DNA of 64,000 nucleotides from CAYRGG01 sp964423745. GTDB lineage: Bacteria > Pseudomonadota > Gammaproteobacteria > Competibacterales > Competibacteraceae. Shown here piece after piece: positions 25,887 through 33,916 of the stretch. Made by a program: the position numbers and the translations under genes. How positions within the stretch are numbered: position 1 is the stretch's first letter; every line of letters begins with the position of its first letter. The stretch is taken from contig CAYRGG010000012.1 of the NCBI GenBank assembly GCA_964423745.1, positions 25,524 to 89,523 of the forward strand, in the 5' to 3' direction. The notes under the pieces were generated by a model. That model did no database searches. It saw only the letters and a list, made by a program, of their open reading frames with translations, and was not told the origin of the DNA.

Positions 25887-26737
25887 TAATCAACACCTGT
25901 AACCATGGCAGGTGCATTGCGGAGAGCTGCTGTGATTTCAGATCCGGATAGTCCTAAACCAAAAGCGGCTGCGACAGCAAACAGCATTGCGTATTTAAAC
26001 CGTCTTTTCTTTGTGCGTCCGTCACGGGAAGAACCGATATTGGTTTGTACAGAAACTATAACCTGGTTGCCGGACACTAGAACCATCCGGGCTTCTCCAT
26101 CTTGTTGCCCCCATAAGGTCGCCACGGCTTTGTGACCACTGTTAAGATGCGCTTGCAATCCCGGATCGTTTAAGCGATCACTCACGAGTATCAATTGCCT
26201 GGCTTTAAGTGCTTGCAGTCGATCAAGAGCGACGATATTACCTGCTTGTACCACAAAACAATCCGTCGTAGCCCGTTGCACAACATCAAGACCGGCGTGA
26301 AAAAGTTCCGTTTTTATATCTTTAACCTTATCCATTATCACCGTAACCCGGATGCTCTCCAAATTAAGACCACGTCTTGCAGCTAAGCGTGGCGACACAG
26401 TACTCACCACGGTGTCGACGACTGGACTACAGAGCAATGCTTGGGCGGCGCTTATTTGTTGTTCATCCGTAAAGTCCACCGATCTGCCATTCACAAATGA
26501 ACGTGCCCTCAATGCCAAACCAACGGATCTGCCAGTCCCACGCAGGATCATGTCTAAAATCCGTGCTGTAGTGCCGGTACCCTTATCACCAGCGACGGCA
26601 ATAATGGGAATACCCTGATTTTTTCTGGTCAAGCAGGGTCGTTTCAATACTTGTCTAGCCCCGTTTGACGGCGTGTGTGGCTCACCAGGTATAGATCCGT
26701 TAGGTAACGGATCGATCAGATAAGAACATTTTTTCAT
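25886..26737 (-). CDS. Mur-ligase-like protein related to the cyanophycin synthetase M domain, degenerate P-loop
   Basis: A 283-residue protein. Residues 40–145 align by eye with the start of the CphA Mur-ligase domain ('IPIIAVAGDKGTGTTARILDMIL', then 'SAAQALLCSPVVDTVVSTVSPRLAARRGLN'). The ATP loop TGTNGKTTT is replaced by 'AGDKGTGTT', losing the lysine. Only about half of a Mur domain is present, and the C-terminus holds a hydrophobic segment ('MLFAVAAAFGLGLSG'). It is probably not an active ligase but could be a scaffold or a regulator. It sits 37 nt after hlyD and is coupled to the esterase gene. Confidence 0.6.
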   Translation of the reverse strand: MKKCSYLIDPLPNGSIPGEPHTPSNGARQVLKRPCLTRKNQGIPIIAVAGDKGTGTTARILDMILRGTGRSVGLALRARSFVNGRSVDFTDEQQISAAQALLCSPVVDTVVSTVSPRLAARRGLNLESIRVTVIMDKVKDIKTELFHAGLDVVQRATTDCFVVQAGNIVALDRLQALKARQLILVSDRLNDPGLQAHLNSGHKAVATLWGQQDGEARMVLVSGNQVIVSVQTNIGSSRDGRTKKRRFKYAMLFAVAAAFGLGLSGSEITAALRNAPAMVTGVD

Positions 26738-26774
26738 GGTGGTTTTGTGTCACGAAAGCATTATTATTTAAGTC

Positions 26775-28280
26775 TTAGTTTTCTCTCAAACCATGCTGTA
26801 AACTTCTAGTGATCGGGGATAACAGATAATCAAGTAAAGTTCTGGCGCCAGTCCTTATAAAAACTTCTGCTCCCATACCCGCCACTAAATTAGTTTTTGC
26901 TGATTCTATGGCATCATCGGCCAATTCAATGCGGGCGCGGTAGTAGTCTAGCCCTGTATCTGGGTCAGACACCCGATCAGCCGAAAGCCCAGCGACGGTT
27001 CCTTCCAAAGGCACACGCTTACGTCGGCTAAAGGATGTCAGTTGTACATCAGCAGGCATGCCAATTCGAACTTCGTCAATGTCGTCGGGATTCACAAAAG
27101 CATAGATAACCAAATCGTCTTCCGCAGGCACCACCTCAAGAAGAGGTTCACCTGCTCCAATCACCCCATCCTGGGTATGAACCTGAAGATTTACTACGAA
27201 GCCATCGATGGGTGATAAAATTTTTGTACGATGCAGCACATCCCGCGCAGCGACAATCTTTTGGGAGAGATCAAAGAGCTCAGCACGTTGCATGCGGAGC
27301 TCCTCTTTGATTTCGGCAATGTGTTGAGCATCCGCTTCGCTCATCTGGAGGCGGGTTTCCAGAATATTCTGTTCAAGTCGCGCAATTTCTGAGCGATAGG
27401 CACTCAAATCCGCATCCATCTCAGCAAGTTCTTGGCGCAGTTTCAAGGCTTCCGATTTACGGACAAGCTTTTCAGTGAGCGCTTGCTCGATTCCCGACAG
27501 TTCTTCGCTAATCAGTTCTCGCTGCCGTTGCTTGGCTTGGGTTTGACCCTCGAAGCCTTTAATTTCTTCTCGGGCCTGAGCAATCTTATGCTCGAGTAAA
27601 GACTTTCTATCATTTACAAGGGCTCGTCGACTCACCAGGATATTTCTCTGCCCAGTCATCACAGCTTCCACAGACGGATCATCCGCATATGCCAATAATT
27701 CGTCAGGAAAAGTAATTACCTGACGATTATCCCGCTCAGCAAGCAACCGTGCGACGCTTGCCTGGGCTTCAAAATATTGCCTGTCTAGTTGCCGCAACAC
27801 CGCCGCGGGCTGCACATCGCGTAACTGGATGAGGAGTTGACCAGCAGTGACGCGGTCCCCTTCACGCACCAAGATAGCTTCCACAATACCCCCTTCAAGA
27901 TGCTGAACCTGTTTGCGATGGCTAGCCACGCTAACGATACCTGGCGACACCACAGCCCCTTCAATGGGAGCCAACAAAGACCAAACGGTGAAACTACCTA
28001 AAAATAGCGTTATTAAGCCAAACCCTGCCGCAATTAAGCGCCGTGGGAAGGGGCGTTGATTCTGATTAACATTCTGGGGGCCTTGCGTCGCTGTGGAAGT
28101 GGCGTCGATGGATTCCCCTTGAGGGGTCTGCATTGATGCCGAAGTGGCGTCGATGGATTCCCTTTGAGGGGTCTGCTCCGCTGTGGAAGCCGCATCAATA
28201 GGTTCCACCTGAGAGGCTTGCACCGCTGCGGAAGTGGCATCAACGGGTTTTGATAAGGAAGGTTTTGATGGTTGTTGCAT
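26775..28280 (-). CDS. HlyD-family type I secretion membrane-fusion adaptor
   Basis: Periplasmic adaptor of a type I secretion or ABC export system, 501 residues. A cytosolic N-terminal tail of about 85 residues holds four 15-residue repeats ('SIDATS...QTPQ.E'). A single membrane helix follows ('LIAAGFGLITLFLGSFTVWSLL'). The lipoyl half 'VEAILVREGDRVTAGQLL', a long coiled coil (about 180–340) and the second half with 'GFVVNLQVHTQDGVIGAGEPLLEVVP' come next. It is 3 nt after the ABC ATPase gene. No TolC-type outer-membrane gene is in the window. Confidence 0.92.
   Translation of the reverse strand: MQQPSKPSLSKPVDATSAAVQASQVEPIDAASTAEQTPQRESIDATSASMQTPQGESIDATSTATQGPQNVNQNQRPFPRRLIAAGFGLITLFLGSFTVWSLLAPIEGAVVSPGIVSVASHRKQVQHLEGGIVEAILVREGDRVTAGQLLIQLRDVQPAAVLRQLDRQYFEAQASVARLLAERDNRQVITFPDELLAYADDPSVEAVMTGQRNILVSRRALVNDRKSLLEHKIAQAREEIKGFEGQTQAKQRQRELISEELSGIEQALTEKLVRKSEALKLRQELAEMDADLSAYRSEIARLEQNILETRLQMSEADAQHIAEIKEELRMQRAELFDLSQKIVAARDVLHRTKILSPIDGFVVNLQVHTQDGVIGAGEPLLEVVPAEDDLVIYAFVNPDDIDEVRIGMPADVQLTSFSRRKRVPLEGTVAGLSADRVSDPDTGLDYYRARIELADDAIESAKTNLVAGMGAEVFIRTGARTLLDYLLSPITRSLQHGLREN
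28081..28260 (-). repeat. 45-bp tandem repeats in hlyD (15-aa units)
   Basis: About four units with a 45-bp period, for example 'gaagtggc' starting near 28096, 28141, 28186 (variant) and 28231. They encode a Pro/Ser/Thr/Gln-rich cytosolic tail. Copy-number change would stay in frame. Confidence 0.85.
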
Positions 28281-28283
28281 AGG

Positions 28284-30092
28284 TCAAGCTGATTTAAAAC
28301 TATTATTTCTTGCAGTACGGCTCTTGTCACGGGCACTACCGCTTTTAGAATTTTTATTACGACTGCTATCAATACTGCTAATACCGCCAGTCCGTCCCAG
28401 TGCAGCGACCTCTTCCGACGTTTTCAGTATGTCAACTTTGTTACCTTTAAACCAAATAACCTTGTCTGCGATCTTGTTAAAGGTATTGGACTGGGTTGTT
28501 AAGACGACAATTGCGCCTTTTCTTTTCCATCTCGAAATGGCCACAAAAAGTGCTGAGCAGGCGGATTCATCAAGATGTGGTGTTGGTTCGTCCATAACGA
28601 TTAAAGCCGGAGAACCATAATAGGCTCGTGCAATGGCAATGCCTTTTTTTTGCCCAGCCGATAGCAAGGGTTCGTTTTCTACAATTTCAGTGTCATAGGC
28701 TTCCGGTAATTTTAAAATGGTTTCGTGAATACCCGCTCGTTTAGCTGCTCTGATAACTTGCCGAATATTGCCTTCAGCCATACGTGCAATGTTCTCTCGT
28801 ACAGTACCCCGAAACAATGTTGTATCCTGGGGAAGATAACCGATATCGCGTCTTGTGCTGTGCTGCTGCAAACGGGATACATCCACGTCACCTAAACGGA
28901 TTTTTCCTGAGCGGGGACTCATTAAACCACTCACCAGTCTTGAAAAGGTGGTTTTGCCCATGGCAGATTGCCCAATCACACAAAGCACCTCTCCTGGATC
29001 CACTCTTAGGTCTATACTGCGAAACACAGACATAGCTTGATTGGGATAGCGGTAACTGACTTGTTCAATGAACAGTGGCGCGGCTGTATTCGTTTTCACC
29101 AAAGATACCTGACGGCTGGTATCTTTGTTCAGGAATGTTTTGATGCGTTCATAGGCTCTTTTTGCGGTCAACATGTCACGCCATTTCAACATCGCATTTT
29201 CCACCAGCGAGTAAGCCATACGACCCAGCACGCTGGCTGCAATAACTGCTCCAAGGGTTAGCCGCTGTTCGATAACCAACCAAAGACCAACTCCCAGCAT
29301 AAAAATACGCAAACAGCGCCGAACGAAACGCATGGCAGCTGCGAAATAGAGGTTTAATGTTTGGCTTCGCATCCCCTCATCGAGCCGCGCAAATGCGCTG
29401 CGGGACCATCTTTTGGCGAGATTAGCCGCCATATTTAGGGATCCGACCGTTTCCCGGTTACGTTCGGCGGATGCAACCCATTCGCGGTCGTCTTTTCTTG
29501 CCTTGTAAGTGATGTCTCGAGAGTCTCGAGTCATGAACTCATTTAAGGTGCCTAGAACAAGCGTTACTAAGACCGCAATGATGACGATATAAGCCAATGG
29601 TGGAGAGATTAGAAACACGCAGCCAGCAAACAGGGGAGCCCAAATGATATCCATCCAGGCAATGAGTCCAGTTCCAGAGACGAATGAGCGAATGGTGGAT
29701 ATGTCACGCAACAGGTTTGCTGAGGAGGACGTTTGACCTAAATCTTTTTGCAATCCCACGGTAAACAATTGGGGGCCGAAGCTACGTTCAATCCAATTCC
29801 CCCAATGCATAAACATGCGCCTTCGAATAACTTCTAGGGAGATACCCGTTATAATGGCCACTAACACGATAAGGGTTAGCATAACCAAGGTTTCAAGGCT
29901 ACGGCTGGCGACTAAACGATCTAAAAGCTGCAACACGTAGATAGGCGTTGCCAACTTTAGAATATTGATGAATACACTGAATATGCCAACAGCTGCCAAA
30001 CCGGCATAGGATTTACGCCAGGCTGAGGTTAGCAGATTTTGTTTATTTGCCGAAACGGCTTCGACCCATTGGGATTCTTCTATTGCACTCAC
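28284..30092 (-). CDS. Type I secretion system ABC permease/ATPase (PrtD/HlyB type)
   Basis: A 602-residue half-transporter with about six membrane helices (residues 30–310) and a nucleotide-binding domain. Walker A is 'GQSAMGKTT', Q-loop 'IGYLPQDTTLF', Walker B 'LIVMDEPT'. The signature motif is 'LLSAGQKKG' instead of LSGGQRQR, and the H-loop His is absent ('VVLTTQSN' where VVITHRP is usual). ATP hydrolysis may therefore be altered or asymmetric. It has no C39 peptidase domain. It is followed directly by hlyD, so the pair forms the inner-membrane part of an exporter for the cluster product or an unseen peptide. Confidence 0.9.
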   Translation of the reverse strand: MSAIEESQWVEAVSANKQNLLTSAWRKSYAGLAAVGIFSVFINILKLATPIYVLQLLDRLVASRSLETLVMLTLIVLVAIITGISLEVIRRRMFMHWGNWIERSFGPQLFTVGLQKDLGQTSSSANLLRDISTIRSFVSGTGLIAWMDIIWAPLFAGCVFLISPPLAYIVIIAVLVTLVLGTLNEFMTRDSRDITYKARKDDREWVASAERNRETVGSLNMAANLAKRWSRSAFARLDEGMRSQTLNLYFAAAMRFVRRCLRIFMLGVGLWLVIEQRLTLGAVIAASVLGRMAYSLVENAMLKWRDMLTAKRAYERIKTFLNKDTSRQVSLVKTNTAAPLFIEQVSYRYPNQAMSVFRSIDLRVDPGEVLCVIGQSAMGKTTFSRLVSGLMSPRSGKIRLGDVDVSRLQQHSTRRDIGYLPQDTTLFRGTVRENIARMAEGNIRQVIRAAKRAGIHETILKLPEAYDTEIVENEPLLSAGQKKGIAIARAYYGSPALIVMDEPTPHLDESACSALFVAISRWKRKGAIVVLTTQSNTFNKIADKVIWFKGNKVDILKTSEEVAALGRTGGISSIDSSRNKNSKSGSARDKSRTARNNSFKSA

Positions 30093-30118
30093 AAATACAT
30101 CTCGCGTTTGCCATACAC

Positions 30119-31333
30119 TTAAACCGTTTCCCCAAGATCCTTCGGATAAACAAAATCGTATGCATTTTCTAAATTGTCAACATCCCAACTCTGCATGGCC
30201 TGGTGTTGGTGTTCTTCAAAATCAACAATAAAATTATTGGGATTGCTCATGGTCCGCTGAATGCGTTCCTCCAATACCGTAACTGTTTTGCGATTGTTCG
30301 CACCCGTAATAACGGGTGCAAGCATACCTGCCTGTATCTGAAACGGTGTGAGGATAGGACATATACTGGTCGCCGCCGCTGCTTCACGCATGGCCAGGGG
30401 TGACCGGGTTATCTGACCACTAATCGCTAGTAAGGAATAACCCAGTTTGCGCAATTCTTCAAAACCTGCTTTCGCACCTAGGGAATCATAGGCCGCAAAC
30501 ACAACGCCAAATGTTATGGCTTGCAGTGTTTTGGTGCGCAAAAGTGTTGCTGTCTCCAAATGCTGTAGCCCATCGGCAATCTCGACGATGGCGAATTCAC
30601 ACTTGCGCCGTGCTGCATGATGGATTAAACCCAGTACACCTTTTTCAATGGCTTCATCAGGGGCTTTATAAGTACTGGCAAAACCAGCATCAGTAAAATC
30701 TAAGATTACATCGGCGCCCATATCCTTCATTTGCCAAAGGTCCCCGCCTGAACCGGTACCCGTGGCTTTTATACCGGCAACCCGAAACCCGCTTCCCTTC
30801 AATCCCCGTATCATAGAAGCAGCGGTGAATGTTTTTCCTGCGTTCATCGCTGTACCAACAACCAAAATGACCTTAATTTTGTTTTTGGATGTTTGAAAAT
30901 TAATACGATAGTCGGCAATGTTTAAACACGCACCCTCTGGGTTACCGATGAGTCCAATAGGCATAATTTGTGTGGGTGGCGCCATACGGCTGTGGCGATT
31001 AATTTCACGAGAGGCGATTCCACCCCCCGCCACTAAGTCGCATAGGCTCAGATCCTCACAGACTAAGGCTTCGAATTGATCAGGCGCATAGCGGTTGCCA
31101 TAACAGACGATGATTTCGTCACCTGGCATCATCAATGCGCGACGCCCATTCAGCCGCTCAATTTTGCGGTGTTTGCCTAACTCGTGGACGGTAGCCAGCA
31201 GTAAGTTTCCAGCAACCGGTTTTACATTACCACTAATGAGAGTCTGCATATCCCGCGCTGGTACACGCCGGGTGGTAAACGCACGTTTTGCCTTAGCGAC
31301 GCGCTCACGTCGCAGTTTTATATAACGAGTCAT
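30119..31333 (-). CDS. P-loop protein resembling DUF1611/DgcN or MobB-type NTPases
   Basis: First gene of the seven-gene operon, 404 residues. A P-loop 'GTAMNAGKT' lies at residues 160–168 and is followed by 'ASMIRGLKGSGFRVAGIKATG', as in DUF1611 and MobB-like proteins. Later 'AIVEIADGLQHLETATLL' and 'GYSLLAISGQITRSPLA' continue an NTPase fold. The N-terminal 145 residues are basic and unassigned. DUF1611 includes DgcN, a D-glutamate N-acetyltransferase, which would fit amino-acid chemistry here, but the assignment is tentative. It starts the transcript after a 590-nt AT-rich gap. Confidence 0.6.
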   Translation of the reverse strand: MTRYIKLRRERVAKAKRAFTTRRVPARDMQTLISGNVKPVAGNLLLATVHELGKHRKIERLNGRRALMMPGDEIIVCYGNRYAPDQFEALVCEDLSLCDLVAGGGIASREINRHSRMAPPTQIMPIGLIGNPEGACLNIADYRINFQTSKNKIKVILVVGTAMNAGKTFTAASMIRGLKGSGFRVAGIKATGTGSGGDLWQMKDMGADVILDFTDAGFASTYKAPDEAIEKGVLGLIHHAARRKCEFAIVEIADGLQHLETATLLRTKTLQAITFGVVFAAYDSLGAKAGFEELRKLGYSLLAISGQITRSPLAMREAAAATSICPILTPFQIQAGMLAPVITGANNRKTVTVLEERIQRTMSNPNNFIVDFEEHQHQAMQSWDVDNLENAYDFVYPKDLGETV

Positions 31334-31924
31334 GATTCCTTAGCCCCCATCCAATTAAAGATTAATTCGTTCAGTTTTTGGCAGACTTTTGCAGTCGTTT
31401 CTTGTTTTACTGTTGCGTGTCTAGAGCAGGTATCATGCACTCTTTAAAATTCGTGCATCCTGCTTACAAACGCAATCCATTGGAGGCTGATGATATGACA
31501 GAGATACTCTAGAGATATGTTAAAAAATAGACTTACCTATGCTTCTAACCGACATGGTGAAGAAATCTTAGACAAATATTGAGCGTATTTTGTATGACGC
31601 AAAACTTTACAATATAGTAAAGTTAAACTAAAAAAAAACAATCACTTATGCAGAAAATAATGTAAAAATTATTATAATAAATTACTATTATAGTGTTATT
31701 ACATTCTAATGATAGTACACTTTGAAAGTATGTACACGTCAACGTGATAAGACATACATTCCACAATAAAAATTTCTAGAAGGACAGTCTTACTATTGAT
31801 TATAGGCAGACGCGAATGGTTTTTGAGAAGAGTCTACAAACAAAACCATGTCCGGAGGCGCATTTGATGTTGCTATAGCGGTAAAACTTAGAACATCACA
31901 GTAAAAAAGCATAATGCCCAATTG
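31334..31924. promoter_or_regulatory. AT-rich intergenic stretch upstream of export operon
   Basis: About 590 nt without a credible gene, very AT-rich around 31600–31760. It separates the start of the seven-gene operon from the end of the Mrp operon and must hold the operon promoter. A short inverted repeat ATGCAC...GTGCAT lies near 31434–31457. I see no other recognisable element. Confidence 0.4.
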
Positions 31925-33670
31925 TTACAAATAGTAAAAAACCAAACAGGCGCCTAGTAGTAGGGCTACCCATAGCACCATGCTGCCCGTGGGCCAGGTA
32001 CGCGCCAATAGTCCCCTTGGGCCATGATGAACAAACAACCCAAGCACGACCTGTTTGGTTCGCTGTTTAAGCATAGCTTCCAGCTGTTCCCGGACCCGCA
32101 CTCCCGTGACCATAAACTCATTACCCAGGGTTGCACCAAAACGACGATAAAACCAATCGAAATCGAGACTCACGGTTAGGGTGCGCTTCATCTGGGGCAG
32201 CATGACAAAAAACGCAAGTCCCGCGAATAATAAGAGCTGAAACTGCGCCACTAAATGTTCTACGGTGTAGGGTTTATAGTCCACCGGGTAAGGCAAGATG
32301 GCGTACAGCGGCCCCGGAAAACAGCCCAGAGCAATACACAAAAAAGCGAATAAACCCATGGCCCATTGCATATTTCGCGGCGGGTCGGGAGGACGCAGAC
32401 CAGAGTCTTTCTGAAAAAACACAAACCAAGGAAACTTGATACCAGCATGGAGGAATACCCCGGCTGAAGCGGCTGTAAGCAGAAACCAAACCCAAACCAG
32501 ATGAGCATCAGCCGCCGCTTGATTGGTCATGGACTTGGACACAAAACCCGATGTAAACGGAAATGACGAAATCGCCAGTGCGCCAACAATACCGTACAAA
32601 GCAGTGACGGGCATACTCTGAAAAAGACCACCTAAATCAGTACATTTACGTTTGCCTGTCATATACAAAACGCTGCCCGCCGACATCAGCAGTAACGCTT
32701 TATAGATAATGTGACAAAAGGCATGGGCAGCAGCCCCATTCAAGGCCATGGGCGTACCAATGCCCACGGCCGTCACCATAAAACCCACCTGGTTGACAAT
32801 GCTATAGGCCAAAATGCGCCGCATATCGTTTTCCAGTAGCGCATAAATAATGCCATACAAGGCCATATAGAGACCCACCGCAATCAAGATCTCTGCCCCG
32901 GGAAAACCCACCAACAGGGTAAAGACAGCGGTCTTGGTGGTAAACGCGGATAAGAACACCATACCGCTGGGACTGGCCTCCGGGTAAGCATCGGCGATCC
33001 AAGCGGATAATGGCGGCGCTCCGGCATTTATTAAGAAACCAATGAGAATCAACCAGGTGCCTTGGGTCTCTGGAAGCATAGCTTGAAAAGTCAGGGAGCC
33101 TGTATCCAACACATGGGCGACGATGCCACACATCAAGACCACGCCGCCCAGTAAATGTATCGATAGATAACGCATACTGGCTCGATAAGCAGCCGGTGTA
33201 CCGGCAGACCAAATCACCAGGGTGGACCCGATGGCCATCAGTTCCCAGAATATGAACAAGGTCAATAAATCACCCGCAAAGGTGACGCCGATGGCGCTAC
33301 CTGCATAGGCATAGGCGGCGGCGAGCTCTATCAAACGAGCCTGGCGCAGGGCAAACAACCCACCGGCAAACGCCATGATGGCGAATACGGTGGCAAACAA
33401 CCGACCCACCACGGTGCCCCGCACCGGCTCTAGCTGGTAATCCAGAAAATGCAGGGTAAACAGGGTACCATCCGGTATCCGCCAAATGAGGGCCAACACT
33501 AGAATTGGTAAACCCAGCACCACAGCAGAACGGACCCGGCCTTCGCTAAAAGGCAACCAAAGGGCGCCCACGAGCATGAGCAACGCCGGTGGAAAAGGTA
33601 ACAGCAGCAGTACTGTTAGCAGTAATAGCCCCGGCGGTAACCAACTAATTGGGGTCATGGTCATGTTCAT
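31925..33670 (-). CDS. Mrp antiporter D-like (proton-pumping) subunit, third copy
   Basis: A 581-residue membrane protein with about 14 or more helices, of the NuoL/M/N–MrpA/D family. It has the characteristic buried lysines in 'FTTKTAVFTLL' and 'CHIIYKALLLMSAGS', and 'WIADAYPEASPSGMVFLSAF' in the conserved loop. The C-terminal extension (about 500–580) has an additional helix. It overlaps the preceding small gene by 26 nt and is the last of the operon. It functions as part of the multi-subunit Na+(or K+)/H+ antiporter; the exact letter name is ambiguous. Confidence 0.85.
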   Translation of the reverse strand: MNMTMTPISWLPPGLLLLTVLLLLPFPPALLMLVGALWLPFSEGRVRSAVVLGLPILVLALIWRIPDGTLFTLHFLDYQLEPVRGTVVGRLFATVFAIMAFAGGLFALRQARLIELAAAYAYAGSAIGVTFAGDLLTLFIFWELMAIGSTLVIWSAGTPAAYRASMRYLSIHLLGGVVLMCGIVAHVLDTGSLTFQAMLPETQGTWLILIGFLINAGAPPLSAWIADAYPEASPSGMVFLSAFTTKTAVFTLLVGFPGAEILIAVGLYMALYGIIYALLENDMRRILAYSIVNQVGFMVTAVGIGTPMALNGAAAHAFCHIIYKALLLMSAGSVLYMTGKRKCTDLGGLFQSMPVTALYGIVGALAISSFPFTSGFVSKSMTNQAAADAHLVWVWFLLTAASAGVFLHAGIKFPWFVFFQKDSGLRPPDPPRNMQWAMGLFAFLCIALGCFPGPLYAILPYPVDYKPYTVEHLVAQFQLLLFAGLAFFVMLPQMKRTLTVSLDFDWFYRRFGATLGNEFMVTGVRVREQLEAMLKQRTKQVVLGLFVHHGPRGLLARTWPTGSMVLWVALLLGACLVFYYL

Positions 33671-33911
33671 AGTAGTAGGTGTCCTTGCGCTTTAAAAAGA
33701 TACCTAATAGTTTGGCCACTACTACCATAGCCACACAGGTCCCAAACCCGTACCAGGCGTAAAACCCAAAGGTGCCTTCAAGACCAAAATGGGCATGTTG
33801 GTGAATAAAAAAATCGGGAATCAACAATAGAATTAGCACACCTATAAACACTATCCATAAAAGACGGATAGTTTTAGCGCGTACCAGCCAATGTTTGGAT
33901 TCTTCTGTCAT
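33645..33911 (-). CDS. Small two-helix membrane protein in Mrp operon
   Basis: 88 residues with two hydrophobic helices (about 17–35 and 48–70) and a His/Asp-rich C-terminal tail ('YYYEHDHDPN'). No named family. Similar small proteins occur between D-type subunits in extended Mrp operons, so a structural role in the complex is likely. Confidence 0.7.
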   Translation of the reverse strand: MTEESKHWLVRAKTIRLLWIVFIGVLILLLIPDFFIHQHAHFGLEGTFGFYAWYGFGTCVAMVVVAKLLGIFLKRKDTYYYEHDHDPN

Positions 33912-33916
33912 GGTTT

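Larger units (their letters stand above)
18608..31333. other. Putative amino-acid-polymer synthesis and export cluster
   Basis: Minus-strand operon of seven genes (31333 down to 19753) with gaps of 3–65 nt and one 1-nt overlap, plus convergent capA. Products in order: P-loop DUF1611-like protein, type I secretion ABC ATPase, HlyD adaptor, Mur-like fragment, esterase, exported cyanophycinase, and the GNAT/CphA-like fusion. Three families known from polyamide metabolism (cyanophycin synthetase, cyanophycinase, CapA) occur with an exporter. The combined function is inferred, and I know of no described system with this composition. Confidence 0.6.

Noticed and set aside
28081..28260. Repeats as a CRISPR array
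   Set aside because: The repeats are in frame, contiguous without spacers, and inside the HlyD coding sequence.
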